Positions 41,685 through 51,166 of a DNA stretch of 64,000 nucleotides are shown here, piece after piece; positions within the stretch are counted from its first letter, which is position 1, and each line of letters opens with the position of its first letter. The translations under genes were made by a program, and so were the position numbers. The notes below the pieces were generated by a model that saw only the letters and a program-made list of their open reading frames with translations, ran no database searches and was not told the DNA's origin. Source of the DNA: Flavobacterium faecale (lineage in GTDB: Bacteria > Bacteroidota > Bacteroidia > Flavobacteriales > Flavobacteriaceae); NCBI RefSeq assembly GCF_003076455.1, contig NZ_CP020918.1:1550001-1614000 (forward strand). The letters run 5' to 3'.

Positions 41685-42662
41685 ATGACAGGAATCGTTT
41701 ATAAATCCACAGGAAGCTGGTACAGTGTAAAATCTGACCAAGGTGATTTTGTAGAATGCAGAATAAAAGGAAAGTTTAGGATGAAGGGTATCAAAAGTAC
41801 CAATCCTATAGCTGTGGGCGATGTTGTGGACTTTGAGATCGAAGAAAACAACGCACAGGTAACTGGAGTGATTCATCATATTCACGAAAGGAAAAACTAC
41901 ATTGTGCGAAAATCGGTGAACTTATCACACCAAATGCACATCATTGCGTCCAACATTGACCGCGTTTTTTTATTGATTACTGTCAACAATCCACCTACTA
42001 CGTTTAATTTTATAGACCGTTTTTTGGTTACAGCAGAAGCCTATGGTATCGAAACGATATTGGTTTTTAATAAGATAGATACTTTTGACGAGGCAACCCT
42101 TGACGAGCAATTGTACATGCAACACGTGTATCAAGAAATTGGATACAAATGTTTGCGCGTATCCTCTACGGAAAGGAAAGGTGTGGAGGTACTTCAAGAA
42201 ATGATGATTGGAAAAGTAAGTATGTTTTCTGGGCATTCTGGGGTTGGAAAATCTACCTTGGTAAACGCAATGGAGCCTTCTTTGCATTTAAAAACCAAAA
42301 CAATATCAGACGCTAGTAAGCAAGGACAACACACCACTACTTTTGCAGAGATGTATGATTTATCATTTGGTGCAAGTATTATTGACACACCCGGAATCAA
42401 AGGGTTTGGAATGGTGGATATGGAGCCGGCCGAGATAGGTGGCTATTTCCCTGAATTTTTCAAACTGAAAGACCAATGTAAATTCAATAATTGTTTGCAC
42501 AAAGATGAGCCAAAATGTGCTGTAAAGGCAGCTTTGGAAAAGGATGAGATTGCTTGGTCGAGATACAATAGTTATCTTAAAATTCTAGAAGGAGACGAAG
42601 AGCAATACCGCACCGATATTTATGACGAAGACCGTCAAAACAGTGATAAAGGAAGAGCGTAA
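41685..42662 (+). CDS. rsgA: Ribosome small-subunit-dependent GTPase A
   Basis: A 325-residue circularly permuted GTPase: OB-fold at residues 1-65 (MTGIVYKSTGSWY), G4 LVFNKID, then P-loop GHSGVGKST (from Gly183), DTPGIKGFG, and a C-terminal zinc-binding CKFNNCLHKDEPKC. It acts in late 30S maturation. The MTGIVYKSTGSWY start is the usual one, confirming the ATG at 41685 despite the -7 box just ahead. It overlaps dtd by one base. Confidence 0.95.
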   Translation: MTGIVYKSTGSWYSVKSDQGDFVECRIKGKFRMKGIKSTNPIAVGDVVDFEIEENNAQVTGVIHHIHERKNYIVRKSVNLSHQMHIIASNIDRVFLLITVNNPPTTFNFIDRFLVTAEAYGIETILVFNKIDTFDEATLDEQLYMQHVYQEIGYKCLRVSSTERKGVEVLQEMMIGKVSMFSGHSGVGKSTLVNAMEPSLHLKTKTISDASKQGQHTTTFAEMYDLSFGASIIDTPGIKGFGMVDMEPAEIGGYFPEFFKLKDQCKFNNCLHKDEPKCAVKAALEKDEIAWSRYNSYLKILEGDEEQYRTDIYDEDRQNSDKGRA

Positions 42663-43114
42663 TGCGTGTAATAATCCAAAGGGTTCTATCGGCTTCTGTT
42701 ACCGTTGATTTTAAGGTAGTTGCAGATATACAACAAGGGCTACTGGTTTTGGTTGGTATTGAAGATGCAGATAATCAAGAAGACATTGATTGGTTGGTAG
42801 GTAAAATAACCAAGATCCGAATTTTTGCCGACGAGAATGAGGTCATGAACTGTTCCATCCAAGATGTGAAGGGGGAAATGATTGTTGTGAGCCAATTTAC
42901 ACTGCAGGCTGCAACCAAAAAAGGAAATCGTCCTTCGTACATCAAAGCTTCAAAGCCAGATATTGCAATTCCACTGTACGAGAGTTTTATTCGAAAAATG
43001 GAATTGGAATTAGGTAAAAAGGTGCAAACGGGAATATTTGGTGCCGATATGAAAGTGGCACTTATCAATGATGGACCAGTAACAATAAGCATAGATTCAA
43101 AAAATAAGGAATAA
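42662..43114 (+). CDS. dtd: D-aminoacyl-tRNA deacylase
   Basis: A 150-residue DTD: MRVIIQRVLSASVTVD start, the catalytic SQFTLQA motif at about residue 78, and the cross-subunit NDGPVTI near residue 137. It hydrolyses D-amino acids from tRNA. The stop-start overlap with rsgA (ATG inside TAATG) indicates translational coupling. Confidence 0.95.
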   Translation: MRVIIQRVLSASVTVDFKVVADIQQGLLVLVGIEDADNQEDIDWLVGKITKIRIFADENEVMNCSIQDVKGEMIVVSQFTLQAATKKGNRPSYIKASKPDIAIPLYESFIRKMELELGKKVQTGIFGADMKVALINDGPVTISIDSKNKE

Positions 43115-43166
43115 TTAGTTTTTCTTTAGCAGAATTTTTCTTAGGTTTATCGAAAATATATTTCTT

Positions 43167-45071
43167 ATGAAATTCGGTCTAACCTATTTTCTTTTACTCC
43201 TGTTCTCTACTGCTTTATTTGCTCAAAAAAAAGAATATGCTGTCACTCTTATTGCTGACAGTTTAAAAGACAATGCAAATGCAGTTGTTCGTTTGTATCA
43301 AATAGATATAAATGTTGCATCTCAGCGTGCAATGACTATTCATAAAAAACGAGTTGTTACCGTCTTCAATCAAAAAGGGATGCAAGCCATCGATGCAGTT
43401 GAAGGTTATGATAATCGCTCTTCGATCAAAAATATGGAGGCTATTGTGTATGACGCGCAGGGATCTGAAATAAAAAAAATTAGACGAAAAGATTTTATAG
43501 ATCAAAGTGCTGTCGGTGGAGGAACTCTTTTTTCTGATGCCCGAGTAGTGTATTTGCAGTATACACCTATACAATATCCTTTTACTATTTGTTTTGAAAG
43601 TGATTTTTCTACTTCAACCACTGCAAACATTCCCTCTTGGAATCCAATGTCCAATTACTTTGAAAGCGTTGAAAAAAGTGTATTAAATGTTACATGCCCA
43701 GCCGAATTAGGGCTAAGAAGTAAAGCATTCAACTTCGAGAAATATAATGTTAAAGAAATTGAAGTTAGCCCAAGAAAAATACAGTATGAAGTGCAAAATT
43801 GTAATGCACTATCTCCTGAAGGGCTTTGTTCAGTTTATAAAACGATGCCCAAATTAATAATGGGTCTTGACTCCTTTAACCTTGAAGGAGTAGATGGTTC
43901 AGCTTCAAACTGGAAAGAATATGGAGCTTGGTTTTCAGAAAACATTTTAAAAGGAACCAATAACTTGTCTGACGAGGCGAAAGCGAAGATATTGGCAGTT
44001 GTTGGCACAGAGACAGACCCTATCAAAAAAGCTAAGATTGTTTACAAGTACATGCAAAATAAAACACGCTATATAAGTGTGCAAGTCGGTATTGGTGGTT
44101 TTAAACCCATGTTGGCCAATGATGTTGATCGACTAGGTTATGGAGATTGCAAAGCCTTATCAAATTATACTCGATCCTTGCTTGAGGTTGTTGGTGTGCC
44201 ATCCTACTATACCGAATTGTATGGTGATGATGACCTAAAAAGTATTGATGGTAGTTTTACATCACTACAAGGTAATCATGCAATATTGTGTGTACCCAAC
44301 GGAAAAGAAAATATTTTTTTAGAATGTACAAGTCAGGATGTTCCATTTGGGTATCAAGCCAACTTTACAGATGATAGAGATGTAATCGTCATTAAGCCAG
44401 AAGGGGGAGAAATTCTACATACCAAAGCATATCACGATCAAGACAACAGCCAAAAAAGTAAAGGAATTTTCGAAATCTCACCCGAAGGAAATTTCAAAGG
44501 GTCTTTGATGCGTGTGTCTGAAGGAACACAATACCATTATAAGTGTCAAATTGAAAAATTATCAACCCGAGATAGAGAGTTGCATTACAAGAACTCTTTG
44601 TCGAACATTAGTAATTTAAAAGTTATAGAATCTAAATTCATAAATGATAAAGACCAAATTCAGATTATCGAAAATATGGTGTTTAATGGTGATAATTACG
44701 GAAACCTATCGGGCAATAAAATGATTTTTGCTCTTAACGCCTTTAATCAATATTCTTCGGATGTGAAGAAAATGAGAAACAGAAAAAGTCCGTTTGAAGT
44801 ACAACGAGGATTTATCGATGTAGACGAAATAGAGGTTAAGTTACCAGTAGGATTTACAGTTGAATTTTTGCCATCAAATGTTGCTTTAAAATCCAAATTT
44901 GGGACCTATACTATCGAATTTACTAAAAAAGATAATTCAACAATAGTGTACAAAAGGTTATTTCTGAAAAATAAAGGGACTTATTCTAATCAAGAATATG
45001 ATGAATTCCGCCTTTTTAATGAACAAGTATCAAAGAATGATAATGCAAAAATTGTTATTGCAAAAATGTAA
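43167..45071 (+). CDS. DUF3857 protein with transglutaminase-like domain
   Basis: A 634-residue secreted protein (signal peptide 1-19, ending ALFAQ). Residues about 45-230 are DUF3857 (beta-sandwich). Residues about 285-400 are a transglutaminase core with an apparently complete triad: Cys in YGDCKALSNY, His in GNHAILC and Asp in LECTSQDV. The last 230 residues are strand-rich, as in the family. Function in Bacteroidota is not established; periplasmic peptide or protein modification is a reasonable guess. First of three tandem DUF3857 genes, four bases before the next. Confidence 0.85.
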   Translation: MKFGLTYFLLLLFSTALFAQKKEYAVTLIADSLKDNANAVVRLYQIDINVASQRAMTIHKKRVVTVFNQKGMQAIDAVEGYDNRSSIKNMEAIVYDAQGSEIKKIRRKDFIDQSAVGGGTLFSDARVVYLQYTPIQYPFTICFESDFSTSTTANIPSWNPMSNYFESVEKSVLNVTCPAELGLRSKAFNFEKYNVKEIEVSPRKIQYEVQNCNALSPEGLCSVYKTMPKLIMGLDSFNLEGVDGSASNWKEYGAWFSENILKGTNNLSDEAKAKILAVVGTETDPIKKAKIVYKYMQNKTRYISVQVGIGGFKPMLANDVDRLGYGDCKALSNYTRSLLEVVGVPSYYTELYGDDDLKSIDGSFTSLQGNHAILCVPNGKENIFLECTSQDVPFGYQANFTDDRDVIVIKPEGGEILHTKAYHDQDNSQKSKGIFEISPEGNFKGSLMRVSEGTQYHYKCQIEKLSTRDRELHYKNSLSNISNLKVIESKFINDKDQIQIIENMVFNGDNYGNLSGNKMIFALNAFNQYSSDVKKMRNRKSPFEVQRGFIDVDEIEVKLPVGFTVEFLPSNVALKSKFGTYTIEFTKKDNSTIVYKRLFLKNKGTYSNQEYDEFRLFNEQVSKNDNAKIVIAKM

Positions 45072-45075
45072 TGTT

Positions 45076-47124
45076 ATGAAAGTAAAGTCAATGCTTTTTA
45101 TTCTAATCCTATGGATTATAACAACAAAAGCAACAGCTCAAAATTTTGAATTAGGGAAAGTAAGTGTAGCCGAGTTGCAAGAGAAGGTACATCCTAAAGA
45201 TACGTCTGCAGTAGTGGCTATCCTATTCGAAAAAGGAACTAATAATTTTGTTTACGACAACACAAAAGGTTTTCGTGTAGTATTTAATGTCAAGGCTCGT
45301 ATTAAAATATACAAAAAAGAAGGTTTTGATTGGGCAACAAAAAAAATACTTTATTACGCTAATAAGGACTATAATGAAAGTATCAAAGTAGATAACGCTG
45401 TTACCTATAATTTGGTAGGTGGTAAAATTGAAAAAGTGAAACTTAAAAGTGAAGGTGAATTTGATGAAGACATAAATAAATATTGGAAACAGAAGAAAAT
45501 TACAATGCCCAATATTAAGGAAGGGAGTGTAATTGAGTTTGAATATAATTTGGTAACCGCTAGATACGCCAGCCTTCGTGATTGGTATTTTCAAACCACA
45601 ATTCCTGTAAATTATTCTGAGTACACCAATGCTGTTCCGGAGTATTTTATCTACAACTCAAACCTGAAGGGCTTTGTAGCGCCAAAAGTAACCAAAACGG
45701 TGAAAAGTAATTATCTTAACTTGTCCATTAAAGTACAAGATAATTTTCTTACACAGGGTGGTGCAGGTGTACAAAGGTCATGGAGCTCCTCACAAGCTAC
45801 AAAAAAAGTAGAAGAAAAAGTTGAGTTTGTTGAGAACGTAAACAACTACATAGCCTTAAATGTGCCTGCACTGCGAGAAGAAGCCTATGTGAATAATATA
45901 GACAATTATACCTCTAGTATATCGCAAGAATTAACGATGACCAAATTTCCTAACGCACAAATAAAGGCTTATGCTACGGACTGGGATGATGTAGTAAAAA
46001 CAATTTATAGTTTGGATGATTTTGGTTTAGAATTAAATAAAACTGGGTATTTTGAAAATGATTTAGCAGTTGCACTCCAAGGTAAGGTCGCAGCTCAGGA
46101 GCGAATTGAGGCGGTGTTACACTTCGCTAAATCGGCTGTTAAATGGAATGGTATTTACGGATATTCTTGCATGAATGGTGTACGATCTGCATATAAAGAT
46201 AAAACAGGAAATATAGCTGATATTAATTTAATGCTTATTGCAATGCTGCGTAATGCAGGCTTTAATGCTGAGCCCGTACTGGTAAGTACCCGTTCTAATG
46301 GGATTTCTTTTTATGCCAATTTAAATGCTTATAATTATGTGGTTGCTGCAATCGAAGAAGTCGATAAGATTATTTTATTGGATGCCTCAGATCCATTTAC
46401 GGCTCCTAATATTTTGCCCTTTAGAGCATTGAACTGGAATGGGCGATTGATTCGAAAGGATATAAGCTCAGCATCTGTAAATTTAATGCCAACTGTTCCG
46501 TCGGGTGATACCGTTTTACTTAATTATGCCATAAACGATCAAGGTGAAATTACTGGACAGGGAAGGCGCCAAAGAACAAATTACAATGCGATGTTGTTTC
46601 GAAATGAAGTAAAGGATAGCAAAGAGGAAAGTTATCTAGAAAAGTTAGAAAATAATCAGCGAATTGATATCAAAGAATACACTAGAGCTAATGAAGGAAA
46701 ATTGAAAGAACCTGTAATGGAAACTTTTTCGTTTACTAGTAATCAATTTACAGAGATAATAGGAGGGGAAATGTATATAAATCCTTTATTATATCTAGCG
46801 CAGAAAACAAATATATTTAAGCAAGAATCACGAGCTTTTCCTGTAGATTATGGTTTTCCTTTTATAGAAAAATATTACATCTCTATTCAAATTCCAGCAG
46901 GATATAAAGTAGAGAAATTTCCAGAAACTTCTACAATGGTCTTCATGGAAGATTTGGCTGTTTTTAATTTTGTTACCAATGTTACAGATAGCGGGCTTCA
47001 AGTTACCGTAACACATCAAATCAATGAAGCAATAATTCCATCTGAAGATTATGTAAACCTAAAGGGGTTTTATCAAATGATGACTGATAAGCAAAATGAA
47101 AAAATTGTTTTGTCGAAAATTTAA
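45076..47124 (+). CDS. DUF3857 protein with degenerate transglutaminase core (paralog 2)
   Basis: A 682-residue protein started at the ATG at 45076 (MKVKSMLFILILW), four bases after the previous stop. The longer frame overlaps the upstream gene and is rejected. The signal peptide ends at ATAQ. Where the first paralog has the catalytic Cys, this one reads TGNIADINLML, and the His position is Tyr (NAYNYVVAAI), so transglutaminase chemistry is unlikely. The N-terminal 40 codons and the last codons are nearly identical in DNA to the next gene. Function unknown. Confidence 0.85.
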   Translation: MKVKSMLFILILWIITTKATAQNFELGKVSVAELQEKVHPKDTSAVVAILFEKGTNNFVYDNTKGFRVVFNVKARIKIYKKEGFDWATKKILYYANKDYNESIKVDNAVTYNLVGGKIEKVKLKSEGEFDEDINKYWKQKKITMPNIKEGSVIEFEYNLVTARYASLRDWYFQTTIPVNYSEYTNAVPEYFIYNSNLKGFVAPKVTKTVKSNYLNLSIKVQDNFLTQGGAGVQRSWSSSQATKKVEEKVEFVENVNNYIALNVPALREEAYVNNIDNYTSSISQELTMTKFPNAQIKAYATDWDDVVKTIYSLDDFGLELNKTGYFENDLAVALQGKVAAQERIEAVLHFAKSAVKWNGIYGYSCMNGVRSAYKDKTGNIADINLMLIAMLRNAGFNAEPVLVSTRSNGISFYANLNAYNYVVAAIEEVDKIILLDASDPFTAPNILPFRALNWNGRLIRKDISSASVNLMPTVPSGDTVLLNYAINDQGEITGQGRRQRTNYNAMLFRNEVKDSKEESYLEKLENNQRIDIKEYTRANEGKLKEPVMETFSFTSNQFTEIIGGEMYINPLLYLAQKTNIFKQESRAFPVDYGFPFIEKYYISIQIPAGYKVEKFPETSTMVFMEDLAVFNFVTNVTDSGLQVTVTHQINEAIIPSEDYVNLKGFYQMMTDKQNEKIVLSKI

Positions 47125-47134
47125 AAACGTATAA

Positions 47135-49153
47135 ATGAAAATTTTTTTAGCATTATTGCTGTTTATTGGCGGGTTTTTGCAGTCAACAGCTCAAAGTTTT
47201 GAATTAGGAAAAGTAAGTGTAGCCGAGTTGCAAGAGAAGGTACATCCTAAAGATAGTTCTGCAGTAGCGGCTATCCTATTCGAAAAAGGAACTAATAATT
47301 TTATTTATAATCAAGGAAAAGGTTTTGAAGTTGTTTTAAAAGTTAAGGTTAGAGTAAAAATATACAAAAAAGAAGGTTACGACTGGGCCACCAAAAAGGT
47401 AGGCTACTATTCAGATAGAGGATCAAGTGAAAGGGTATCTTTTTCGAATGCATACACTTACAACTTAATCAATGGTAAAATTGAAAAAACCAAATTGAAA
47501 AGTGAAGGTGAATTTAATGATGAAATAAATAGTTTTTGGAGCCAGAAAAAAATAACCATGCCCAATGTTAAAGAAGGTAGTGTGATTGAATATGAATATG
47601 CTATATATTCGGAGCGAATTAGCAGCCTTAGAGATTGGTATTTTCAATCTAGCATTCCGGTTAACTACTCTTCTTATACAAACAGCGTACCGGAGTATTT
47701 TAAGTATAATTCTAATTCGAAAGGTTTTATTTTTCCAAAAGTTACGGTTTCTCAAAATAATAATTCGATTATTATTACCTCTAAAGAAAGAGGCGATAAC
47801 GGTGGGTTAGCATATCAAAGTACTTCTACAACATTTTCAAGTGATAAAATTGATTTTATGGAAAAGGTTACTGAGTATGTAAGTGTCGATGTTCCCGCTA
47901 TGAAATCAGAGGCATATGTTTATAATCTAGACAATTATACTGCTTCCTTATCTCAAGAACTCACAAGTACATTGTACCCTAATTCCGTACCCAAATATTA
48001 TTCTACTACTTGGGAAGATGTAGTTAAAACAATTTATGATTATGATGATTTTGGTCCAGAACTCAAAAAAACAGGTTATTTTGAAGAGGATATCACAAAT
48101 ATCCTAAAAGGAAAAGTATCTGATGATGAAAAAATTGATGCTATTTTGAATCATGTCAAAACTGCTGTAAAATGGAATGACATATTTGGCTATTCCTGCA
48201 TGAATGGTGTCAAAAAAGCATACAAAGAGAAAACTGGTAATATTGCGGATATCAACCTCATGCTTACGGCTATGCTACGATATGCAGGCTTCACCGTAAA
48301 CCCGGTTTTGGTAAGTACTCGATCCAATGGTATTTCGTTTTTCCCCAATAGAAACGCTTTTAATTATGTAATCGCCGCCGTTGAACTCAACGGAAAGACA
48401 ATTTTATTGGATGGCTCAGACCCATTTTCTACTCAAAATATCTTACCATTTCGCGTTTTAAATTGGGGTGGAAGAATGATAAATGTCGATGGTACCTCTA
48501 GTTTAGTACCCTTACTACCTACAGGACCTTCTACTAGTTCAATGGCATTAATTTATTCAATCGATGAAAAAGGCGAAGTGCAAGGAGAATGCCTGGACCG
48601 AAAGTTAGATTATTATGCCTTAAAGTATAGAAATGATGTGAAGGGTATAAAAGAAGATACATATTTAGAAAAAAAGGAGAACATTCACAAAATTTCAATC
48701 AAAGAGTATACTAGAACAATTAATGCCAATTTTAAAGAGCCAGTAGCTGAACGTTATTCTTTTTCAGGGAATCAGTTTACGGAGCAAATCGGCGGTAAAA
48801 TGTATATTAATCCTTTACTTTTCTTTGTTCAAAATGTTAACCCTTTTAAACAAGAAGTTAGAGAGTATCCGGTAGATTTTGGTTTTCCTTTTATGGATAG
48901 ATACAGTGTGACTATTCATATTCCAGAGGGATACAAGGTAGAACAGGCTCCAGAATCCTATTCCGTTGCTATGATGGATAATATGGGTAAGTACAACTTT
49001 TTTTGTAATGTGGTCAGCAATACAATCCAAATCTCAATCACACATCAAGTAAATGATGCCATTATTCCTGCAGTACATTATATGATGCTGAAGGAGTTTT
49101 ACCAAAAAACGATAAACAAGCAAAATGAAAAAATTGTTTTGTCAAAGATTTAA
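47135..49153 (+). CDS. DUF3857 protein with degenerate transglutaminase core (paralog 3)
   Basis: A 672-residue protein with a signal peptide (residues 1-19, ending QSTAQ). Same domain plan as paralog 2 and also lacking the catalytic Cys and His (TGNIADINLML, NAFNYVIAAV). The mature start FELGKVSVAELQEKVHPKD and the tail KQNEKIVLSKI are shared almost base for base with paralog 2, while the middle has diverged. Ten bases separate the two genes. The three genes are probably one transcript. Confidence 0.85.
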   Translation: MKIFLALLLFIGGFLQSTAQSFELGKVSVAELQEKVHPKDSSAVAAILFEKGTNNFIYNQGKGFEVVLKVKVRVKIYKKEGYDWATKKVGYYSDRGSSERVSFSNAYTYNLINGKIEKTKLKSEGEFNDEINSFWSQKKITMPNVKEGSVIEYEYAIYSERISSLRDWYFQSSIPVNYSSYTNSVPEYFKYNSNSKGFIFPKVTVSQNNNSIIITSKERGDNGGLAYQSTSTTFSSDKIDFMEKVTEYVSVDVPAMKSEAYVYNLDNYTASLSQELTSTLYPNSVPKYYSTTWEDVVKTIYDYDDFGPELKKTGYFEEDITNILKGKVSDDEKIDAILNHVKTAVKWNDIFGYSCMNGVKKAYKEKTGNIADINLMLTAMLRYAGFTVNPVLVSTRSNGISFFPNRNAFNYVIAAVELNGKTILLDGSDPFSTQNILPFRVLNWGGRMINVDGTSSLVPLLPTGPSTSSMALIYSIDEKGEVQGECLDRKLDYYALKYRNDVKGIKEDTYLEKKENIHKISIKEYTRTINANFKEPVAERYSFSGNQFTEQIGGKMYINPLLFFVQNVNPFKQEVREYPVDFGFPFMDRYSVTIHIPEGYKVEQAPESYSVAMMDNMGKYNFFCNVVSNTIQISITHQVNDAIIPAVHYMMLKEFYQKTINKQNEKIVLSKI

Positions 49154-49278
49154 AAGCAGAAAACGAAACAGTGATTTTTTCTTTTTCGAATTAAAGAAAC
49201 ATGATGCTATTACAGAATAAAATTAAGTTCAGGCTTGGATAATGTTCTTAAATGCTAATCCTATAATAATGTACTTTG

Positions 49279-49286
49279 TATCTTTG
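49279..49286 (+). promoter_or_regulatory. -7 box TATCTTTG for the MazG-like gene
   Basis: A perfect TAnnTTTG match 21 bases before the ATG at 49308. Confidence 0.5.
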
Positions 49287-49307
49287 TAAAAAAAACTAAA
49301 GAATAAA

Positions 49308-49634
49308 ATGGACTTAAAAAACGCACAACAAGACGTTGATACTTGGATAAAAGAACACGGCGTTCGTTACTTCAACGAATTGACCAATATGGCGCAACTT
49401 ACTGAAGAGGTTGGCGAAGTAGCTCGTATAATTGCACGCCGCTACGGAGAACAGTCAGAAAAAGAAAGTGATAAAAATAAAGACCTAGGCGAAGAATTGG
49501 CAGATGTTGTTTTTGTAGTGCTATGTTTGGCCAATCAAACGGGGATAGATTTGCAAAGCGCTTTCGATAAAAAATTGGATTTTAAATCTATTCGTGACAA
49601 AGACCGTCACAAAAATAACGACAAGTTAAAATAA
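49308..49634 (+). CDS. MazG-like nucleotide pyrophosphohydrolase
   Basis: A 108-residue all-alpha NTP pyrophosphohydrolase: metal-binding EEVGEVARIIARRYGEQ and DLGEELADVVFVVLCLANQ (the ExxE ... ExxD pattern). Family members clear non-canonical or excess nucleotides. Has its own promoter-like box upstream. Exact substrate unknown. Confidence 0.88.
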   Translation: MDLKNAQQDVDTWIKEHGVRYFNELTNMAQLTEEVGEVARIIARRYGEQSEKESDKNKDLGEELADVVFVVLCLANQTGIDLQSAFDKKLDFKSIRDKDRHKNNDKLK

Positions 49635-49774
49635 TCTAACTTCTAAATTATGAATTAAAGTGAAGGAGTAGTAAATTGCGCCCTTCTTAGTGGTCTTATT
49701 TCTTGGTTTCTGCATTTTTATTTTTTTAGAATCAAACCACATTAAAGTAAGACTCATAACACACAACCTGAAAA

Positions 49775-50998
49775 ATGAATTTACTGTTACAAACTACCCA
49801 TTCCAATTTGCAAGCAAACATTGCTGTTACGGGATCAAAAAGTGAAACTAATCGTTTATTATTGTTAAAAGCTTTATTTCCTGCAATTACTTTGGCTAAT
49901 ACATCAAATTCTGATGATAGCGAAGTGATGGAAAAAGCCCTAAAAGGTAATGACGAAATTGTTGACATCCATCATGCTGGAACCGCAATGCGATTTTTAA
50001 CTGCATTTTTTGCAGTGAACGAAGGACGTGAAGTAGTTTTGACAGGATCTCAACGTATGCAAGAACGTCCAATCAAGGTTTTGGTAGATGCTTTGAAAAA
50101 ATTAGGAGCTGTGATTACGTATGAGAAAGAGGAAGGTTACCCTCCAATTCGAATCAAAGGACAAAAAATTACCGCTTCAAAAGTGGATATTCCTGCCAAT
50201 GTAAGCAGCCAATATATTTCGGCCTTATCATTAGTAGCATCTAAGTTGGAAAACGGAATCGAGCTTAACTTAGTAGGCGAAATAACCTCTGTGCCTTATA
50301 TCAAAATGACCTTAGCATTGCTAAACGATTTAGATATAAAAACAAGTTTTGAAGGTAATACAATTAGAGTGTACCCAAAAGCAGAAGTCGCTCCCAAAGA
50401 AATGGTGGTGGAGTCTGACTGGAGTTCAGCTTCTTACTTTTTTAGCCTAGTTGCTTTGGCAGAAACGGCTTCGATTACAATATCTAGCTACAAACAAAAT
50501 AGCTTACAAGGAGATTCTGCTTTAGTTGAAATTTACGAAAAAATGGGTGTGAAATCTCATTTTGAAAATAATGCTTTGACCTTGACCAAAGTGCCTAACT
50601 TTAAATTGGAAACATTAAATTTAGACCTAAACAATACACCTGATATTGCTCAAACGATTGTGGTTACTTGTCTTGGTTTAGGTATTGGTTGCCACTTAAC
50701 AGGACTTCACACCTTGAAGATTAAAGAGACAGATCGTCTTGAAGCCTTGCGAATTGAGTTAACCAAATTGGGTGCAAACATTTCGGTAACCAATGAAACA
50801 TTGACCTTAACTCCATCAACCAACATTAATCATAATATCAAAATCGCAACCTATAATGATCACCGTATGGCGATGGCATTTGCACCATTAGCTTTAAAAG
50901 TGCCCATTATTATCGAAAATGCTGAGGTAGTTTCAAAATCATATCCAGATTTCTGGGAAGATATGAAAGGTTTGGGTTATGATATAGCCCAATTATAG
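49775..50998 (+). CDS. aroA: 3-phosphoshikimate 1-carboxyvinyltransferase (EPSP synthase)
   Basis: A 407-residue EPSP synthase: GSKSETNRLLLLKALF near the N-terminus, HAGTAMRFLTAFFA (counterpart of the GNAGTA loop), SSQYISAL, and YNDHRMAMAFAPLAL in the C-terminal half. Sixth step of the shikimate pathway, upstream of the chorismate users at 37-41 kb. The acidic active-site region TPDIAQTIVVTCLG is present. Slightly shorter than typical bacterial forms but without missing blocks that I can see. Confidence 0.94.
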   Translation: MNLLLQTTHSNLQANIAVTGSKSETNRLLLLKALFPAITLANTSNSDDSEVMEKALKGNDEIVDIHHAGTAMRFLTAFFAVNEGREVVLTGSQRMQERPIKVLVDALKKLGAVITYEKEEGYPPIRIKGQKITASKVDIPANVSSQYISALSLVASKLENGIELNLVGEITSVPYIKMTLALLNDLDIKTSFEGNTIRVYPKAEVAPKEMVVESDWSSASYFFSLVALAETASITISSYKQNSLQGDSALVEIYEKMGVKSHFENNALTLTKVPNFKLETLNLDLNNTPDIAQTIVVTCLGLGIGCHLTGLHTLKIKETDRLEALRIELTKLGANISVTNETLTLTPSTNINHNIKIATYNDHRMAMAFAPLALKVPIIIENAEVVSKSYPDFWEDMKGLGYDIAQL

Positions 50999-51069
50999 TC
51001 ATTAATAAAGGAAATAATCGTTGTTTCTTGGCGTCTTTGCGGCAAAAGGAAAAATAAAGGTCAAAACAC

Positions 51070-51101
51070 TTGACAACGCCTATCTCACAATCGTATATTT
51101 G
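51070..51101 (+). promoter_or_regulatory. Promoter of queA
   Basis: TTG (51070-51072, in TTGACA), 21-base spacer, TATATTTG (51094-51101): strong match to the flavobacterial consensus, with a 5' leader of about 60 bases. Confidence 0.7.
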
Positions 51102-51166
51102 CATACAATTATAACGCTGAGGATCAAAACTTATAAATTATAATTTTTAACTCATAACTTATTACA

